From Gammaproteobacteria bacterium (GTDB taxonomy: Bacteria; Pseudomonadota; Gammaproteobacteria; Poriferisulfidales; Poriferisulfidaceae), in the NCBI GenBank assembly GCA_007571105.1, contig RKRZ01000093.1, positions 1 through 8,319 of the forward strand: a stretch of 8,319 nt of DNA, in the 5' to 3' direction. The notes beneath the pieces are model-generated. The model made no database searches. It saw only the letters and a program-made list of their open reading frames with translations, and was not told the DNA's origin. Position numbers and translations under genes: made by a program. This document shows positions 1 to 6,640 of this stretch, piece after piece (positions within the stretch are counted from its first letter, which is position 1; each line of letters opens with the position of its first letter).

Positions 1-915
1 ACCTGCTATGGACCGGATGCGACATCGTTGCGCTTAAGCGGCATCGGCTACCAGAACAGCCTGGAGACCGAGACTGGAATCTACGCCGATTACAACAGCC
101 AGGACGCCTATATCCGCAGTCTGCGCGCAGCGACTGCAACGCCGTGCCCGCACTATGAACAACTTGGCATAAAGCGAGATGGAACCTATCTGCAACTCAA
201 TCCGAATCGTCTGCAGATTGAGAACGAATACTATGGTCCGGTACGTCCCAAATGCGTGCCCGAAGGCAATGAGAAGCCGACTCGCGGGTTGCGCCTGCGC
301 GGGGTCGAATACCTGGAGTTGCGCACCCTAGACATTAATCCGTATGCTCCTTGCGGCGTCGATATGGAGACATTGCGCTTTCTCAGCGCGCTGGTGGTGT
401 ATTGTTTGCTGGACGACGGCCCGTCGATGTCCGCTTCAGAGCAATTGATGACGCAAGCCAATTTGCAGCAGACCGCGCAGCATGGTCGTGCGCAGCACAT
501 GAGTCTGCAATGCGAGATGACCGCGAAGCCGGTCACTCTACAGGATCACGCAACCCGACTGTTCGCCGATCTTGAGGCTGTATGTGCGGTGCTGGATCAG
601 GCACATGGAGGTTCGCATTACATGGAGAGTTGGCGCATGCAGCACGATCGGATAAAAAATTATGAAGCTGTCTCCTCAGCGCAAATCGTCGACGAAATGC
701 GCACCAAGGGAGATGCCTATGCGGAGTGGACCATGGCGAATTCACAGGCGCATCAACAGTATTTCTCTCAGCGCTCGCTGGCCTCGGAAATGCAGGAACG
801 TTTGGATGAGCAGGTGCGGGAGTCGCATCGCCTGCAGCAGGAATGGGAAGAGGAGGAACGGCGTCATCCGCGCTCCTTTGAAGACTATCTGAAAGCCTAT
901 GAGGCGCAGCAATGA
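1..915 (+). CDS. gshA: Glutamate-cysteine ligase, C-terminal part (5' truncated by window edge)
   Basis: This is the C-terminal part (about 304 codons) of the ATP-dependent cytosolic enzyme that joins glutamate and cysteine in the first step of glutathione synthesis. The frame is open from base 1, and the residues before the TTG at 28 (CYGPDATS) fit the family, matching the E. coli region around YATSLRMSDLGY, so the gene starts outside the window. Family-type stretches follow: LETETGIYADY, then LQLNPNRLQIENEYYGPVRP, then RGVEYLELRTLDINPYAP. The last covers the strongly conserved substrate-site segment (E. coli GGIEYIEVRSLDINPF). The Glu/Arg-rich helical tail ending in SFEDYLKAYEAQQ corresponds to the E. 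coli tail ending in PFAVWLEKHA. The stop overlaps the next start as ATGA, suggesting translational coupling. The family assignment is secure; intactness of the N-terminal catalytic half cannot be judged. Confidence 0.95.
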   Translation, partial: TCYGPDATSLRLSGIGYQNSLETETGIYADYNSQDAYIRSLRAATATPCPHYEQLGIKRDGTYLQLNPNRLQIENEYYGPVRPKCVPEGNEKPTRGLRLRGVEYLELRTLDINPYAPCGVDMETLRFLSALVVYCLLDDGPSMSASEQLMTQANLQQTAQHGRAQHMSLQCEMTAKPVTLQDHATRLFADLEAVCAVLDQAHGGSHYMESWRMQHDRIKNYEAVSSAQIVDEMRTKGDAYAEWTMANSQAHQQYFSQRSLASEMQERLDEQVRESHRLQQEWEEEERRHPRSFEDYLKAYEAQQ

Positions 916-1304
916 GTTATCGGATTCTGGACTTGTGCGGTTTGTGCATTGATCGTGTGGATGAGAGCACGGAGTCCTTGCGTCTTTACTTCACGGACAC
1001 CGCGGTTGAGAAAGTGATGGACAATGCGGATCAGCGAACGCTGTGGCGGCAGTCCGGGAATCTGGAAGTCGAACACCCGAGACTTGATTCGCCCTTGCCG
1101 GAAGTTCCGTTTGTGATTGCGCAAGCGGATGTACAGGATTCCTTGTACACTCAGCGCAACATGATTCGCATCCCTATGGAGATTGGTGGCGGCGTCACTC
1201 TGGTGTTGACACTGGAAGGGCAGGAGCAGGCAGTGATTGTGGCAGGATCCGGGGCGCGACTGCATTTGGATGGAGAGCCCCGCTATGTGCGGCATCTGGA
1301 CTAA
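912..1304 (+). CDS. Hypothetical protein (130 aa), coupled to gshA
   Basis: I do not recognise this 130-residue protein. It begins at an ATG overlapping the gshA stop by 4 bp, with a GAGG Shine-Dalgarno (901-904) 7 nt upstream, so translation is very likely real and coupled. There is no signal peptide or transmembrane segment. The N-terminus reads MSYRILDLCGLCIDRVDE, with two Cys three residues apart but no further cysteines, so a metal site is not indicated. The second half is a run of alternating hydrophobic/polar residues typical of beta strands (IRIPMEIGGG, then TLVLTLEG, then AVIVAGSGARLHLDG), ending in PRYVRHLD. A small all-beta cytoplasmic protein is the best description. Position suggests co-expression with gshA, but there is no direct functional evidence. 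Confidence 0.8.
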   Translation: MSYRILDLCGLCIDRVDESTESLRLYFTDTAVEKVMDNADQRTLWRQSGNLEVEHPRLDSPLPEVPFVIAQADVQDSLYTQRNMIRIPMEIGGGVTLVLTLEGQEQAVIVAGSGARLHLDGEPRYVRHLD

Positions 1305-1330
1305 AGAATGTTGGCAAGAATGAGGCATTC

Positions 1331-1462
1331 ATGGGTGTGATCATTGGCATGGCGGTGGGCGGCTGGCTCGGAGGCGCATGGGGTGTTTTCATTGGCGGTT
1401 TGTTGGGGCTGTTGTTTTTTGGCGGTGCCAGTGAAGATGGTGGTGAGGATTGGATTGACTGA
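1331..1462 (+). CDS. Small glycine-rich membrane peptide (43 aa), DjlA-anchor-like
   Basis: This short open frame starts with MGVIIGMAVGGWLGG and ends in an acidic tail, EDGGEDWID. A GAGG Shine-Dalgarno (1322-1325) sits 5 nt before the ATG. Residues 3-31 form one hydrophobic, glycine-zipper helix with several GxxxG-type spacings, predicted to span the inner membrane, followed by about 12 soluble residues. The hydrophobic stretch resembles the N-terminal anchor of the djlA product directly downstream (both start IIG, then GG, then a GxWG/GGWG core) and also the E. coli DjlA anchor as I recall it. It lies 17 bp before djlA and 26 bp after the previous gene, so it is probably in the same transcript. 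It may pair with the DjlA anchor; that is inference. Confidence 0.6.
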   Translation: MGVIIGMAVGGWLGGAWGVFIGGLLGLLFFGGASEDGGEDWID

Positions 1463-1479
1463 AATCTAGGACAAGGGAA

Positions 1480-2283
1480 ATGTTGTTTGGAGTCGTTGTA
1501 AAAATTATCGGGTGCATGTTGCTCGGTGGCTTTCTCTTTGGCGGCTGGGGCATGGTGTTCGGCGCTGTGGCCGGAGGAATGTGGTCGATCAGTAATTTGC
1601 ACGAGGAAGTCGAGGAAATGCGCCGGGCGGGAATGACGCGGCAGAAGTATTTTGAGACGACGTTCCAGGTAGCCGGACATATTGCACAGGCGGACGGTCA
1701 GGTCTCTGTAGAAGAAATCGCGTGCGTGCAACAGACACTGGATCAGATCGGGTTGCCGCTGGAATACGACGAGCTGGCCATGCAGTATTTTGAGTTGGGC
1801 ACTCAACCGGACTTCGACCTCAAACAGAATTTGCGGGAGTTGTCCCAAGCGTGTGCGGCGAACAGGACTCTGATTGCCTATTTCATCGAAATCCAGGTCG
1901 CAGTGGCGTGTGCAGACGGAGATTTCTCGGAGCCCGAACAACAAATCATGTGGGAATGCTGCGCGGCGCTGAGATTTCCGGAAGCGCAAGTCGAGGAACT
2001 TGCCCGACGTTACCTCTCAGGGTCTCAATCGCGAGCAGGGCCACGGTCAACTGGAGCCGCGCCGATTGAAGAAGATCTCGATTGGGCGTGCAAGATTCTG
2101 GAAATCAAGTTATCCACGCCTTGGGACGAAGTGCGCAAAATTTACGCACGAAAGATGAAAGAGTTCCACCCGGACAAATTGGTGTCCAAGGGCTTGCCGA
2201 GAGAGTTTCTGGAATTTGCCAACGAGCGGACCAAGGAATTCACGCGCGCTTACCAGATCATCAAAAAAGAGATGCAGCCATGA
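1480..2283 (+). CDS. djlA: Membrane-anchored J-domain co-chaperone DjlA
   Basis: DjlA is an inner-membrane DnaK co-chaperone whose J domain stimulates DnaK ATPase; in E. coli it is linked to envelope-stress and colanic-acid signalling. The 267-residue product has the family order. An N-terminal glycine-rich transmembrane anchor spans about 4-37. A TerB-like helical domain follows at about 58-178, with the repeated signature ADGQVSVEE (71-79) and ADGDFSEPE (145-153). A short linker rich in Ser, Gly and Pro (about 180-196) leads to a C-terminal J domain (about 199-267) with HPDK at 230-233, followed by LVSKGLP, nearly identical to the E. coli motif. The length is close to E. coli DjlA (about 270 aa). 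AAGGG at 1473-1477 is the likely ribosome site. The stop overlaps the next start as ATGA. Confidence 0.93.
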   Translation: MLFGVVVKIIGCMLLGGFLFGGWGMVFGAVAGGMWSISNLHEEVEEMRRAGMTRQKYFETTFQVAGHIAQADGQVSVEEIACVQQTLDQIGLPLEYDELAMQYFELGTQPDFDLKQNLRELSQACAANRTLIAYFIEIQVAVACADGDFSEPEQQIMWECCAALRFPEAQVEELARRYLSGSQSRAGPRSTGAAPIEEDLDWACKILEIKLSTPWDEVRKIYARKMKEFHPDKLVSKGLPREFLEFANERTKEFTRAYQIIKKEMQP

Positions 2284-3176
2284 AACTGTTGACGGTTTGC
2301 GTCGATTCAGTCGAGCAGTTGGGCGTACAGCAGGAGGATCTGGTCTTTTTGCCCGCTCGCCAGGACACAACGCTGCCGAACAGCATGTTGGTCTTGGTTG
2401 ACGGCGGTCCTGATGCGTTGGCCGCTTTGCGGCACGCCTATGAAAGTGCTGGCGCTGAAGCCTTTGTGCCTGCGGACCAGGCCGAATTGTTGGCGCCGAT
2501 TCCTCGCCCGCGCCAGAACGTTATGTGCATGGGGCTTAATTACGCCGACCACGTTGAAGAGGCGGCCACATCACTGGGACGCGAGCGTGATGATCTGCCG
2601 AAGTATCCGATTGTTTTTACGAAGGCGGCCAACAGCGTCAATGCCCCGTATGGCGATATTCCCTACGATGCCAGTGTGTCCGACAAATTAGACTGGGAAG
2701 TTGAGTTGGGCGTGGTAATAGGGCGTAGCGCACGAGGGATTGCCGAAGAAGAGGCTCTGGATCATGTCTTCGGTTACACCGTCATCAATGATGTCTCGGC
2801 CCGCGAATTACAGCGTCGCCACAAGCAGTTTTTCATCGGTAAGAGTCTGAGTGGATTTTGTCCGATGGGGCCGTGTATAGTGACCGCAGATGAAATCGAA
2901 GATCCGCATGACCTGGACTTGTGGTGCCGCGTCAACGGGGTGGAGAAGCAAAGCTCCAACACGCGCTATCAGATTTTCAGAATTGAACAGCAGATTGCGT
3001 GTTTGTCGCAAGGGATGGTGCTGGAGGCTGGGGACATTCTGGCGACTGGCACGCCGAGCGGTGTAGGATTTGCACGGACGCCGCCGGAATATCTGCAGCC
3101 CGGCGATGTTGTGGAATGCGGGGTTGAGGGGATTGGTGTTTTGCGTAACCGGGTTTGTGAACGGAACGCAGAATAA
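2280..3176 (+). CDS. Fumarylacetoacetate hydrolase (FAH) family protein
   Basis: This 298-residue protein belongs to the FAH/MhpD superfamily, Mg2+-dependent enzymes that cleave or decarboxylate acylpyruvates or hydrate ketoacids (catechol meta-cleavage enzymes, FAHD1-type acylpyruvase or oxaloacetate decarboxylase). A divergent N-terminal domain (1-78) precedes the FAH core. Visible hallmarks are NYADH (H91) with E94, matching the FAHD1 lid dyad as I recall it; the metal ligands E140 and E142 in DWEVELGVVIG; D171 in INDVSARELQ; K188 in GKS; and the loop TGTPSGVG (256-263). The frame stays open upstream of this ATG, but that part is out-of-phase djlA coding, so the ATG overlapping the djlA stop (ATGA), with purine-rich AAGAGA about 7 nt upstream, is preferred. 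The substrate cannot be decided. No aromatic-degradation genes are adjacent, so a metabolite-repair role is as likely as a catabolic one. Confidence 0.88.
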   Translation: MKLLTVCVDSVEQLGVQQEDLVFLPARQDTTLPNSMLVLVDGGPDALAALRHAYESAGAEAFVPADQAELLAPIPRPRQNVMCMGLNYADHVEEAATSLGRERDDLPKYPIVFTKAANSVNAPYGDIPYDASVSDKLDWEVELGVVIGRSARGIAEEEALDHVFGYTVINDVSARELQRRHKQFFIGKSLSGFCPMGPCIVTADEIEDPHDLDLWCRVNGVEKQSSNTRYQIFRIEQQIACLSQGMVLEAGDILATGTPSGVGFARTPPEYLQPGDVVECGVEGIGVLRNRVCERNAE

Positions 3177-3185
3177 ACCGAAGTC

Positions 3186-3932
3186 TTACCAGTAACTTTC
3201 GGTTGTAATCTGACCTGGTGCACTGCGCCGATTGCGTGCAAGTCCCATGTTTCGCAGTAGTGACGAGGTGTCCTGCACCATCTCTGGATTGCCGCAGAGC
3301 ATAACTTGAGCCCGCTCGGAATCGAAAGCCATCTGTGCCCGCTCGGCCAGGCGTCCGTCTTCAATGGCGGCAGGAATTCGTCCTGCCAAAGCTCCGTCAG
3401 AAGACTCGCGGCTGACGAATGGGATATAGGTGAGCTGTTCTTTGTGCTGTTGTGTCAGTTCCTCAATGAGGTCGCGATAAGTCAACTCTCGTGCATAGCG
3501 CACGGCGTGGACCAGTGCGATTTTTTTGTAGCGCTTCCATGGGTCGGCAGTCCTCAAAATGGACAGATAAGGTCCAAGTCCGGTGCCCGTGGACAGGAGC
3601 CACAGGGAGTCGCTGTCCGGCACTTCCGAGAGCACAAAAAACCCGACTCCCTGTGGTGAGATCCAGATCGCATCGCCTTCGTTCAGGGCTTCCAGACGTG
3701 AAGAGAGTGGGCCTTCCGGCACGATGATGGAGTAAAACTCATGAGAATCCGAATCTGGCGGGTTGACGAAAGAGTATGGCCGCGCAATGCGTTCCTCGCC
3801 AATATCCAGTGCCAGGCGACCAAATTGTCCAGCCTCGAATGTTACGCCCGGTGCGTGGATGCGTAGCGAATACAGTTGATCGGTCCAATGGTGATTTTCA
3901 ATCACCGTACCGCTGAGCCATTCCGTTGGCAT
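3186..3932 (-). CDS. fpr: Ferredoxin-NADP(+) reductase
   Basis: This 248-residue flavoprotein transfers electrons between NADPH and ferredoxin or flavodoxin in the cytosol. The FAD domain carries the RPYS motif (51-54), and GPLSSRL (74-80) fits the usual FAD-pyrophosphate segment. The NADP domain has GTGLGPYLS (116-124) and LCGNP (212-216). The protein ends in ESYW, the terminal aromatic that stacks on the flavin in bacterial Fpr enzymes (E. coli ends in a similar YW). Length is normal for the short bacterial subclass. It lies 6 bp downstream of the Rieske ferredoxin gene on the same strand, so they are probably co-transcribed and partners. The Shine-Dalgarno before its ATG is poor, suggesting reliance on coupling. 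It converges with the FAH gene, with only 9 bp between stop codons. Confidence 0.92.
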   Translation of the reverse strand: MPTEWLSGTVIENHHWTDQLYSLRIHAPGVTFEAGQFGRLALDIGEERIARPYSFVNPPDSDSHEFYSIIVPEGPLSSRLEALNEGDAIWISPQGVGFFVLSEVPDSDSLWLLSTGTGLGPYLSILRTADPWKRYKKIALVHAVRYARELTYRDLIEELTQQHKEQLTYIPFVSRESSDGALAGRIPAAIEDGRLAERAQMAFDSERAQVMLCGNPEMVQDTSSLLRNMGLARNRRSAPGQITTESYW

Positions 3933-3938
3933 GAGAAT

Positions 3939-4259
3939 TCAGTCCGTGTCCGTCTCAATCAGGATGTCATCACCGTCAATGTGCACTGGATAGGTGCGCA
4001 AGGGTTCGTCTGCCGGCTCTTCCATCGGTTCTCCTGTGCGGACATTGAAGCGACTGCCATGCAGGGTGCATTTGACGAGTTCGCCATCCAGGCAACCGAG
4101 TGCAAGCGAAGAGTCTTCATGGGTGCAGGTGTCATCGCATGCGTAAATGGTTCCGGAAACATTGGCCAGCAGAATAGGGGGCTGCAGGGATGTAATCCGA
4201 AGGGTGGTTCCGGGCGGAATCTCTGAGAGGGTGGCGACGCGAATACTGCGGTTTGGCAT
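3939..4259 (-). CDS. Rieske [2Fe-2S] ferredoxin
   Basis: This 106-residue soluble protein has the Rieske cluster motifs CTH (C45, H47) and CTLH (C64, H67), separated by 16 residues between H47 and C64. This is the spacing of dioxygenase-type Rieske ferredoxins (HcaC, BphF and NdoA-like). It has no transmembrane helix or signal peptide, unlike the cytochrome bc1 Rieske subunit, so it should be a cytosolic electron carrier. AGGA (complement of 4264-4267) lies 4 nt before the ATG. The downstream ferredoxin reductase gene would supply electrons from NADPH. No terminal oxygenase is present in the window, so the final acceptor is unknown. Small free-standing Rieske proteins of this kind are often annotated as NirD-like or as dioxygenase ferredoxin subunits; the context does not support nitrite reductase. 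Confidence 0.88.
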   Translation of the reverse strand: MPNRSIRVATLSEIPPGTTLRITSLQPPILLANVSGTIYACDDTCTHEDSSLALGCLDGELVKCTLHGSRFNVRTGEPMEEPADEPLRTYPVHIDGDDILIETDTD

Positions 4260-4307
4260 AATTTCCTGATTACACGGCCCAATTATAAGTCAGCCGTCCC
4301 CCCGCAC
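4260..4307. promoter_or_regulatory. Divergent promoter region between Rieske gene and ilvA
   Basis: Only 48 bp separate the two divergent starts. On the minus strand there is a perfect TATAAT (complement of 4282-4287), placed so that transcription would begin near 4275 and give a short leader containing the AGGA ribosome site. No convincing -35 element is seen. On the plus strand TATAAG (4284-4289) overlaps it almost completely and would start ilvA transcription around 4296, only about 12 nt before the ATG. The two -10 elements share bases, so the promoters may compete. The assignment rests on hexamer reading alone. Confidence 0.4.
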
Positions 4308-5831
4308 ATGGATTATTTGGAACGCATTCGGCAGGCTTGCCGAGTCTACGACGTGGCCAAACGCACGCCTTTGGAGCTTGCGCCGCGCCTGTCTGCGCGC
4401 TTGGGCTGTGACGTCTGGCTCAAGCGAGAGGACTTGCAGTCTGTGTTCTCATTCAAATTGCGCGGGGCTTACAACAAGATCGCGCTGCTGGATGAAGAGC
4501 AGCGTTCCCGCGGCGTGATTGCAGCCTCTGCAGGCAATCACGCGCAAGGGGTGGCATTGGCAGCGTCACGGCTGCAGCTCGATGCCGTGATCGTGATGCC
4601 GCGGACAACTCCCCCGATCAAGGTTGATGCAGTTCGCTCATTGGGTGCGACCATTGTGCTGGAAGGCGACGATTACGACGCGGCTTATTCTTATGCAGAG
4701 AATCGCGCGGAACAGGAGGGGCGCGTGTTCGTGCACCCGTACGATGATCCGGATGTGATTGCCGGGCAAGGCACCATTGCGATGGAATTGTGCGAACAAT
4801 GCGAAACCCCGCCGGAAGCGGTGTTTATTCCAGCGGGCGGCGGCGGCTTGCTAGCGGGCATGGGAGTCTGGTTGCGCGATGCGTGGCCCAAGACCCGCGT
4901 CATTGGGGTGGAGCCGGAAGACGCGCCTTCAATGGAGCGAGCGCTGGCGGCTGGAGAGCGGGTGAGTTTGGGCCGGGTAGGCTTGTTTGCGGATGGGGTG
5001 GCGGTGCGGCAGGTGGGAGAGGAGACATTTCGCCTGGCGCGTGAATGCGTGGATGAAGTGCTGCTGGTGAGCATTGATGAGATTTGTGCAGCGATCAAGG
5101 ATGTGTTTGAAGAGACCCGGGTGATGTTGGAGCCGGCGGGTGCGTTGGCTGTGGCGGGCATCAAGCGTTATGCGCACGATCGTGAAGTGCAAGGACAGAA
5201 ACTGATTGCGATCAGCAGAGGCGCGAACATCAATTTCGACCGATTGCGGCATGTTGCGGAGCGTTCCGAGTTGGGAGAAGGGCATGAAGGAATCTTTGCC
5301 GTCACGATTCCTGAAGAACCGGGCAGTTTTCGCCGGTTCTGTGAAGCGGTGGGGGCGCACAGCATCAGCGAGTTCAATTATCGCTACGGGGATGATTCCG
5401 ATGCGCAGATTTTCGTCGGCATCAAGTTCCGTGATGTGGAAGAAGAGAAGGAAGACTGGATTGCCAGCCTCAGGGAGTGCGGATATGAAGTCTTGGACCT
5501 CAGCGATAACGAGGTGGCCAAGCTTCATCTGCGATATATGGTTGGCGGACACAGCGGCAGTGAGCAACGTGAGATTCTGTACCGCTTTGAGTTCCCGGAG
5601 CGCCCTGGCGCGCTGCTCGATTTTCTCTCGAGCATGGGTGAGAATTGGAATATCAGCCTGTTTCACTACCGCAACCATGGCTCCGCGTATGGGCGAGTGC
5701 TGGTCGGGATGCAGGTCCCGGAGGGCGAAACGGATGCTTTTTACACGTTCCTGGAAGACTTGGGGTATCGGTATTACGAAGAGACTGGGAATGTGGCTTA
5801 TCAGACTTTTTTGGGGAAGACTTCAGCGTGA
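4308..5831 (+). CDS. ilvA: Threonine ammonia-lyase, biosynthetic (threonine deaminase)
   Basis: This PLP enzyme converts threonine to 2-oxobutanoate and ammonia, the committed step of isoleucine synthesis in the cytosol. The 507 residues match the biosynthetic form (E. coli about 514). The PLP domain has the Schiff-base lysine K50 in SFKLRGAYNK, the substrate loop ASAGNHAQG (73-81), and the phosphate-binding GGGGLLAG (177-184). Two C-terminal ACT-like regulatory domains follow, about 327-400 (starting GIFAVTIPEEPGSF) and about 420-500 (YRFEFPERPGALLDFL). These are the sites of isoleucine feedback inhibition and valine activation in the E. coli enzyme. The catabolic TdcB form lacks this tail. 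The ATG is well placed against homologues, but no Shine-Dalgarno precedes it (C-rich CCCCCCGCAC), so initiation may depend on a very short leader. Confidence 0.96.
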   Translation: MDYLERIRQACRVYDVAKRTPLELAPRLSARLGCDVWLKREDLQSVFSFKLRGAYNKIALLDEEQRSRGVIAASAGNHAQGVALAASRLQLDAVIVMPRTTPPIKVDAVRSLGATIVLEGDDYDAAYSYAENRAEQEGRVFVHPYDDPDVIAGQGTIAMELCEQCETPPEAVFIPAGGGGLLAGMGVWLRDAWPKTRVIGVEPEDAPSMERALAAGERVSLGRVGLFADGVAVRQVGEETFRLARECVDEVLLVSIDEICAAIKDVFEETRVMLEPAGALAVAGIKRYAHDREVQGQKLIAISRGANINFDRLRHVAERSELGEGHEGIFAVTIPEEPGSFRRFCEAVGAHSISEFNYRYGDDSDAQIFVGIKFRDVEEEKEDWIASLRECGYEVLDLSDNEVAKLHLRYMVGGHSGSEQREILYRFEFPERPGALLDFLSSMGENWNISLFHYRNHGSAYGRVLVGMQVPEGETDAFYTFLEDLGYRYYEETGNVAYQTFLGKTSA

Positions 5832-5904
5832 GCGAAGTTACGACTGTACAATCCTTCTGCAGTGCCATTACCTGCTCGAACTTGAACTGGAATAGAGATA
5901 GGCC

Positions 5905-6348
5905 ATGGATTTAGACTTGACAGCATTGGAGAGAGCGATTGCTGAACTCGAGGACACTTTGGACCTGTACGATTCGCAGGCAGTCCAAGATGATGCCCGT
6001 ATGAAGCGAAAGATGGTTGCCGCTGCGATCCAGGCTTTCGAGTTCACTTACGAAGTGTCGATCAAAATGCTCCGGCGCTACATTAAGGCAGTTTCTGATA
6101 ATCCGAGACTCGCAAGCGAGTTGAGTTTTAATGATGCGATTCGTAGAGCATTGCACTTGGGTTTGGTTCAATCAGAGTTGGATGCCTGGAAAGAGTATCG
6201 CAGGTTAAGAGGAATCACCAGTCACACTTATAACAAAGACAAAGCACAAATGGTTTTTGGTTGCGTCCCCGATTTCCTTGAAGACGCCAAATATCTTTTA
6301 GACCAGTTGCAGAAGAACACGGAGGCATCTCGTAATGCGCCCAATTGA
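5905..6348 (+). CDS. HEPN-domain protein, HepT-like / HI0074 family, intact RX4HXY
   Basis: This 147-residue all-helical protein matches the HI0074 / nucleotidyltransferase substrate-binding family within the HEPN superfamily. Visible features are the central helix FEFTYEVSIKMLRRY (45-59), the segment LHLGLVQSELDAWKEYR (83-99), and the ribonuclease motif R102-GITS-H107-T-Y109, an intact RX4HXY. In type VII toxin-antitoxin systems, HepT is an RNase (mRNA or tRNA) whose motif Tyr is AMPylated by MntA. Here the gene overlaps the nucleotidyltransferase gene by 14 bp, the standard HEPN-MNT layout. AGAG (5894-5897) and AGG near 5900-5902 may serve as ribosome site. The 73 bp after ilvA hold no clear promoter or terminator, so read-through from ilvA is possible. 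HI0074 members are less well tested as toxins than HepT, so toxicity is inferred. Confidence 0.88.
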   Translation: MDLDLTALERAIAELEDTLDLYDSQAVQDDARMKRKMVAAAIQAFEFTYEVSIKMLRRYIKAVSDNPRLASELSFNDAIRRALHLGLVQSELDAWKEYRRLRGITSHTYNKDKAQMVFGCVPDFLEDAKYLLDQLQKNTEASRNAPN

Positions 6349-6640
6349 TATTCGTGGGGATCATTTACAGATCGTACAGAAAATCTTGCGCACACATTTG
6401 CCTCGTGGAGTTAAGGTCTGGGTGTTCGGGAGTCGCGCTCAAAAAGCGACACACAAATATTCCGATCTGGACCTTGCTCTTGAAAGCAATTCTCAATTGA
6501 CAGACCGAGATATAGGAGCATTGAAAGACGCTTTTGAAGCTTCCGACTTGCCCTATATGGTTGATGTGATAGACCTCAGTAACGTGAATGAATCATTTCG
6601 CGAGATCGTAGAAAAACGTAAGGTTCCATTTCCTGCATGA
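6335..6640 (+). CDS. Minimal nucleotidyltransferase (MNT), MntA-like antitoxin / HI0073 family
   Basis: This 101-residue DNA polymerase beta-type nucleotidyltransferase is the partner of the HEPN protein upstream. It carries the full signature G32-S33, ten residues, then D44-L-D46 (GSX10DXD), with a third acidic residue in MVDVID (D77, possibly D80). These are the Mg2+/ATP ligands needed for nucleotidyl transfer. In characterised type VII systems MntA transfers AMP from ATP to the Tyr of the HepT RX4HXY motif and so blocks the RNase. A strong GGAGG (6321-6325) lies 9 nt before the ATG inside the end of the HEPN gene. The stop overlaps the next start as ATGA, so three genes are physically coupled. 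All catalytic residues appear intact. Confidence 0.9.
   Translation: MRPIDIRGDHLQIVQKILRTHLPRGVKVWVFGSRAQKATHKYSDLDLALESNSQLTDRDIGALKDAFEASDLPYMVDVIDLSNVNESFREIVEKRKVPFPA

Noticed and set aside
1195..1989. 264-codon minus-strand frame
   Set aside because: It lies antisense to djlA, the 43-aa peptide and the end of the 130-aa gene. Its Pro/Ser/His-rich translation is typical of a shadow frame, and djlA is clearly the real gene.
2082..2279. 66-codon upstream extension of the FAH protein
   Set aside because: It is out-of-phase djlA J-domain sequence. Homology begins after the ATG at 2280, which has the normal ATGA overlap.
3176..3204. Hairpin at the convergent FAH/fpr junction (AACCGAA with TTCGGTT, 15-nt loop)
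   Set aside because: The 7-bp stem is real, but it overlaps the end of fpr and has no T tract on either strand, so a bidirectional terminator cannot be supported.
4929..5678. 249-codon minus-strand frame
   Set aside because: It is antisense to the conserved ACT-domain half of ilvA and has no family resemblance; it is a by-product of codon bias.
5832..5904. TACAAT at 5847-5852 as a promoter for the HEPN/MNT operon
   Set aside because: No -35 hexamer lies at 16-18 bp and the extended -10 spacing is wrong. I leave the operon's promoter unassigned.
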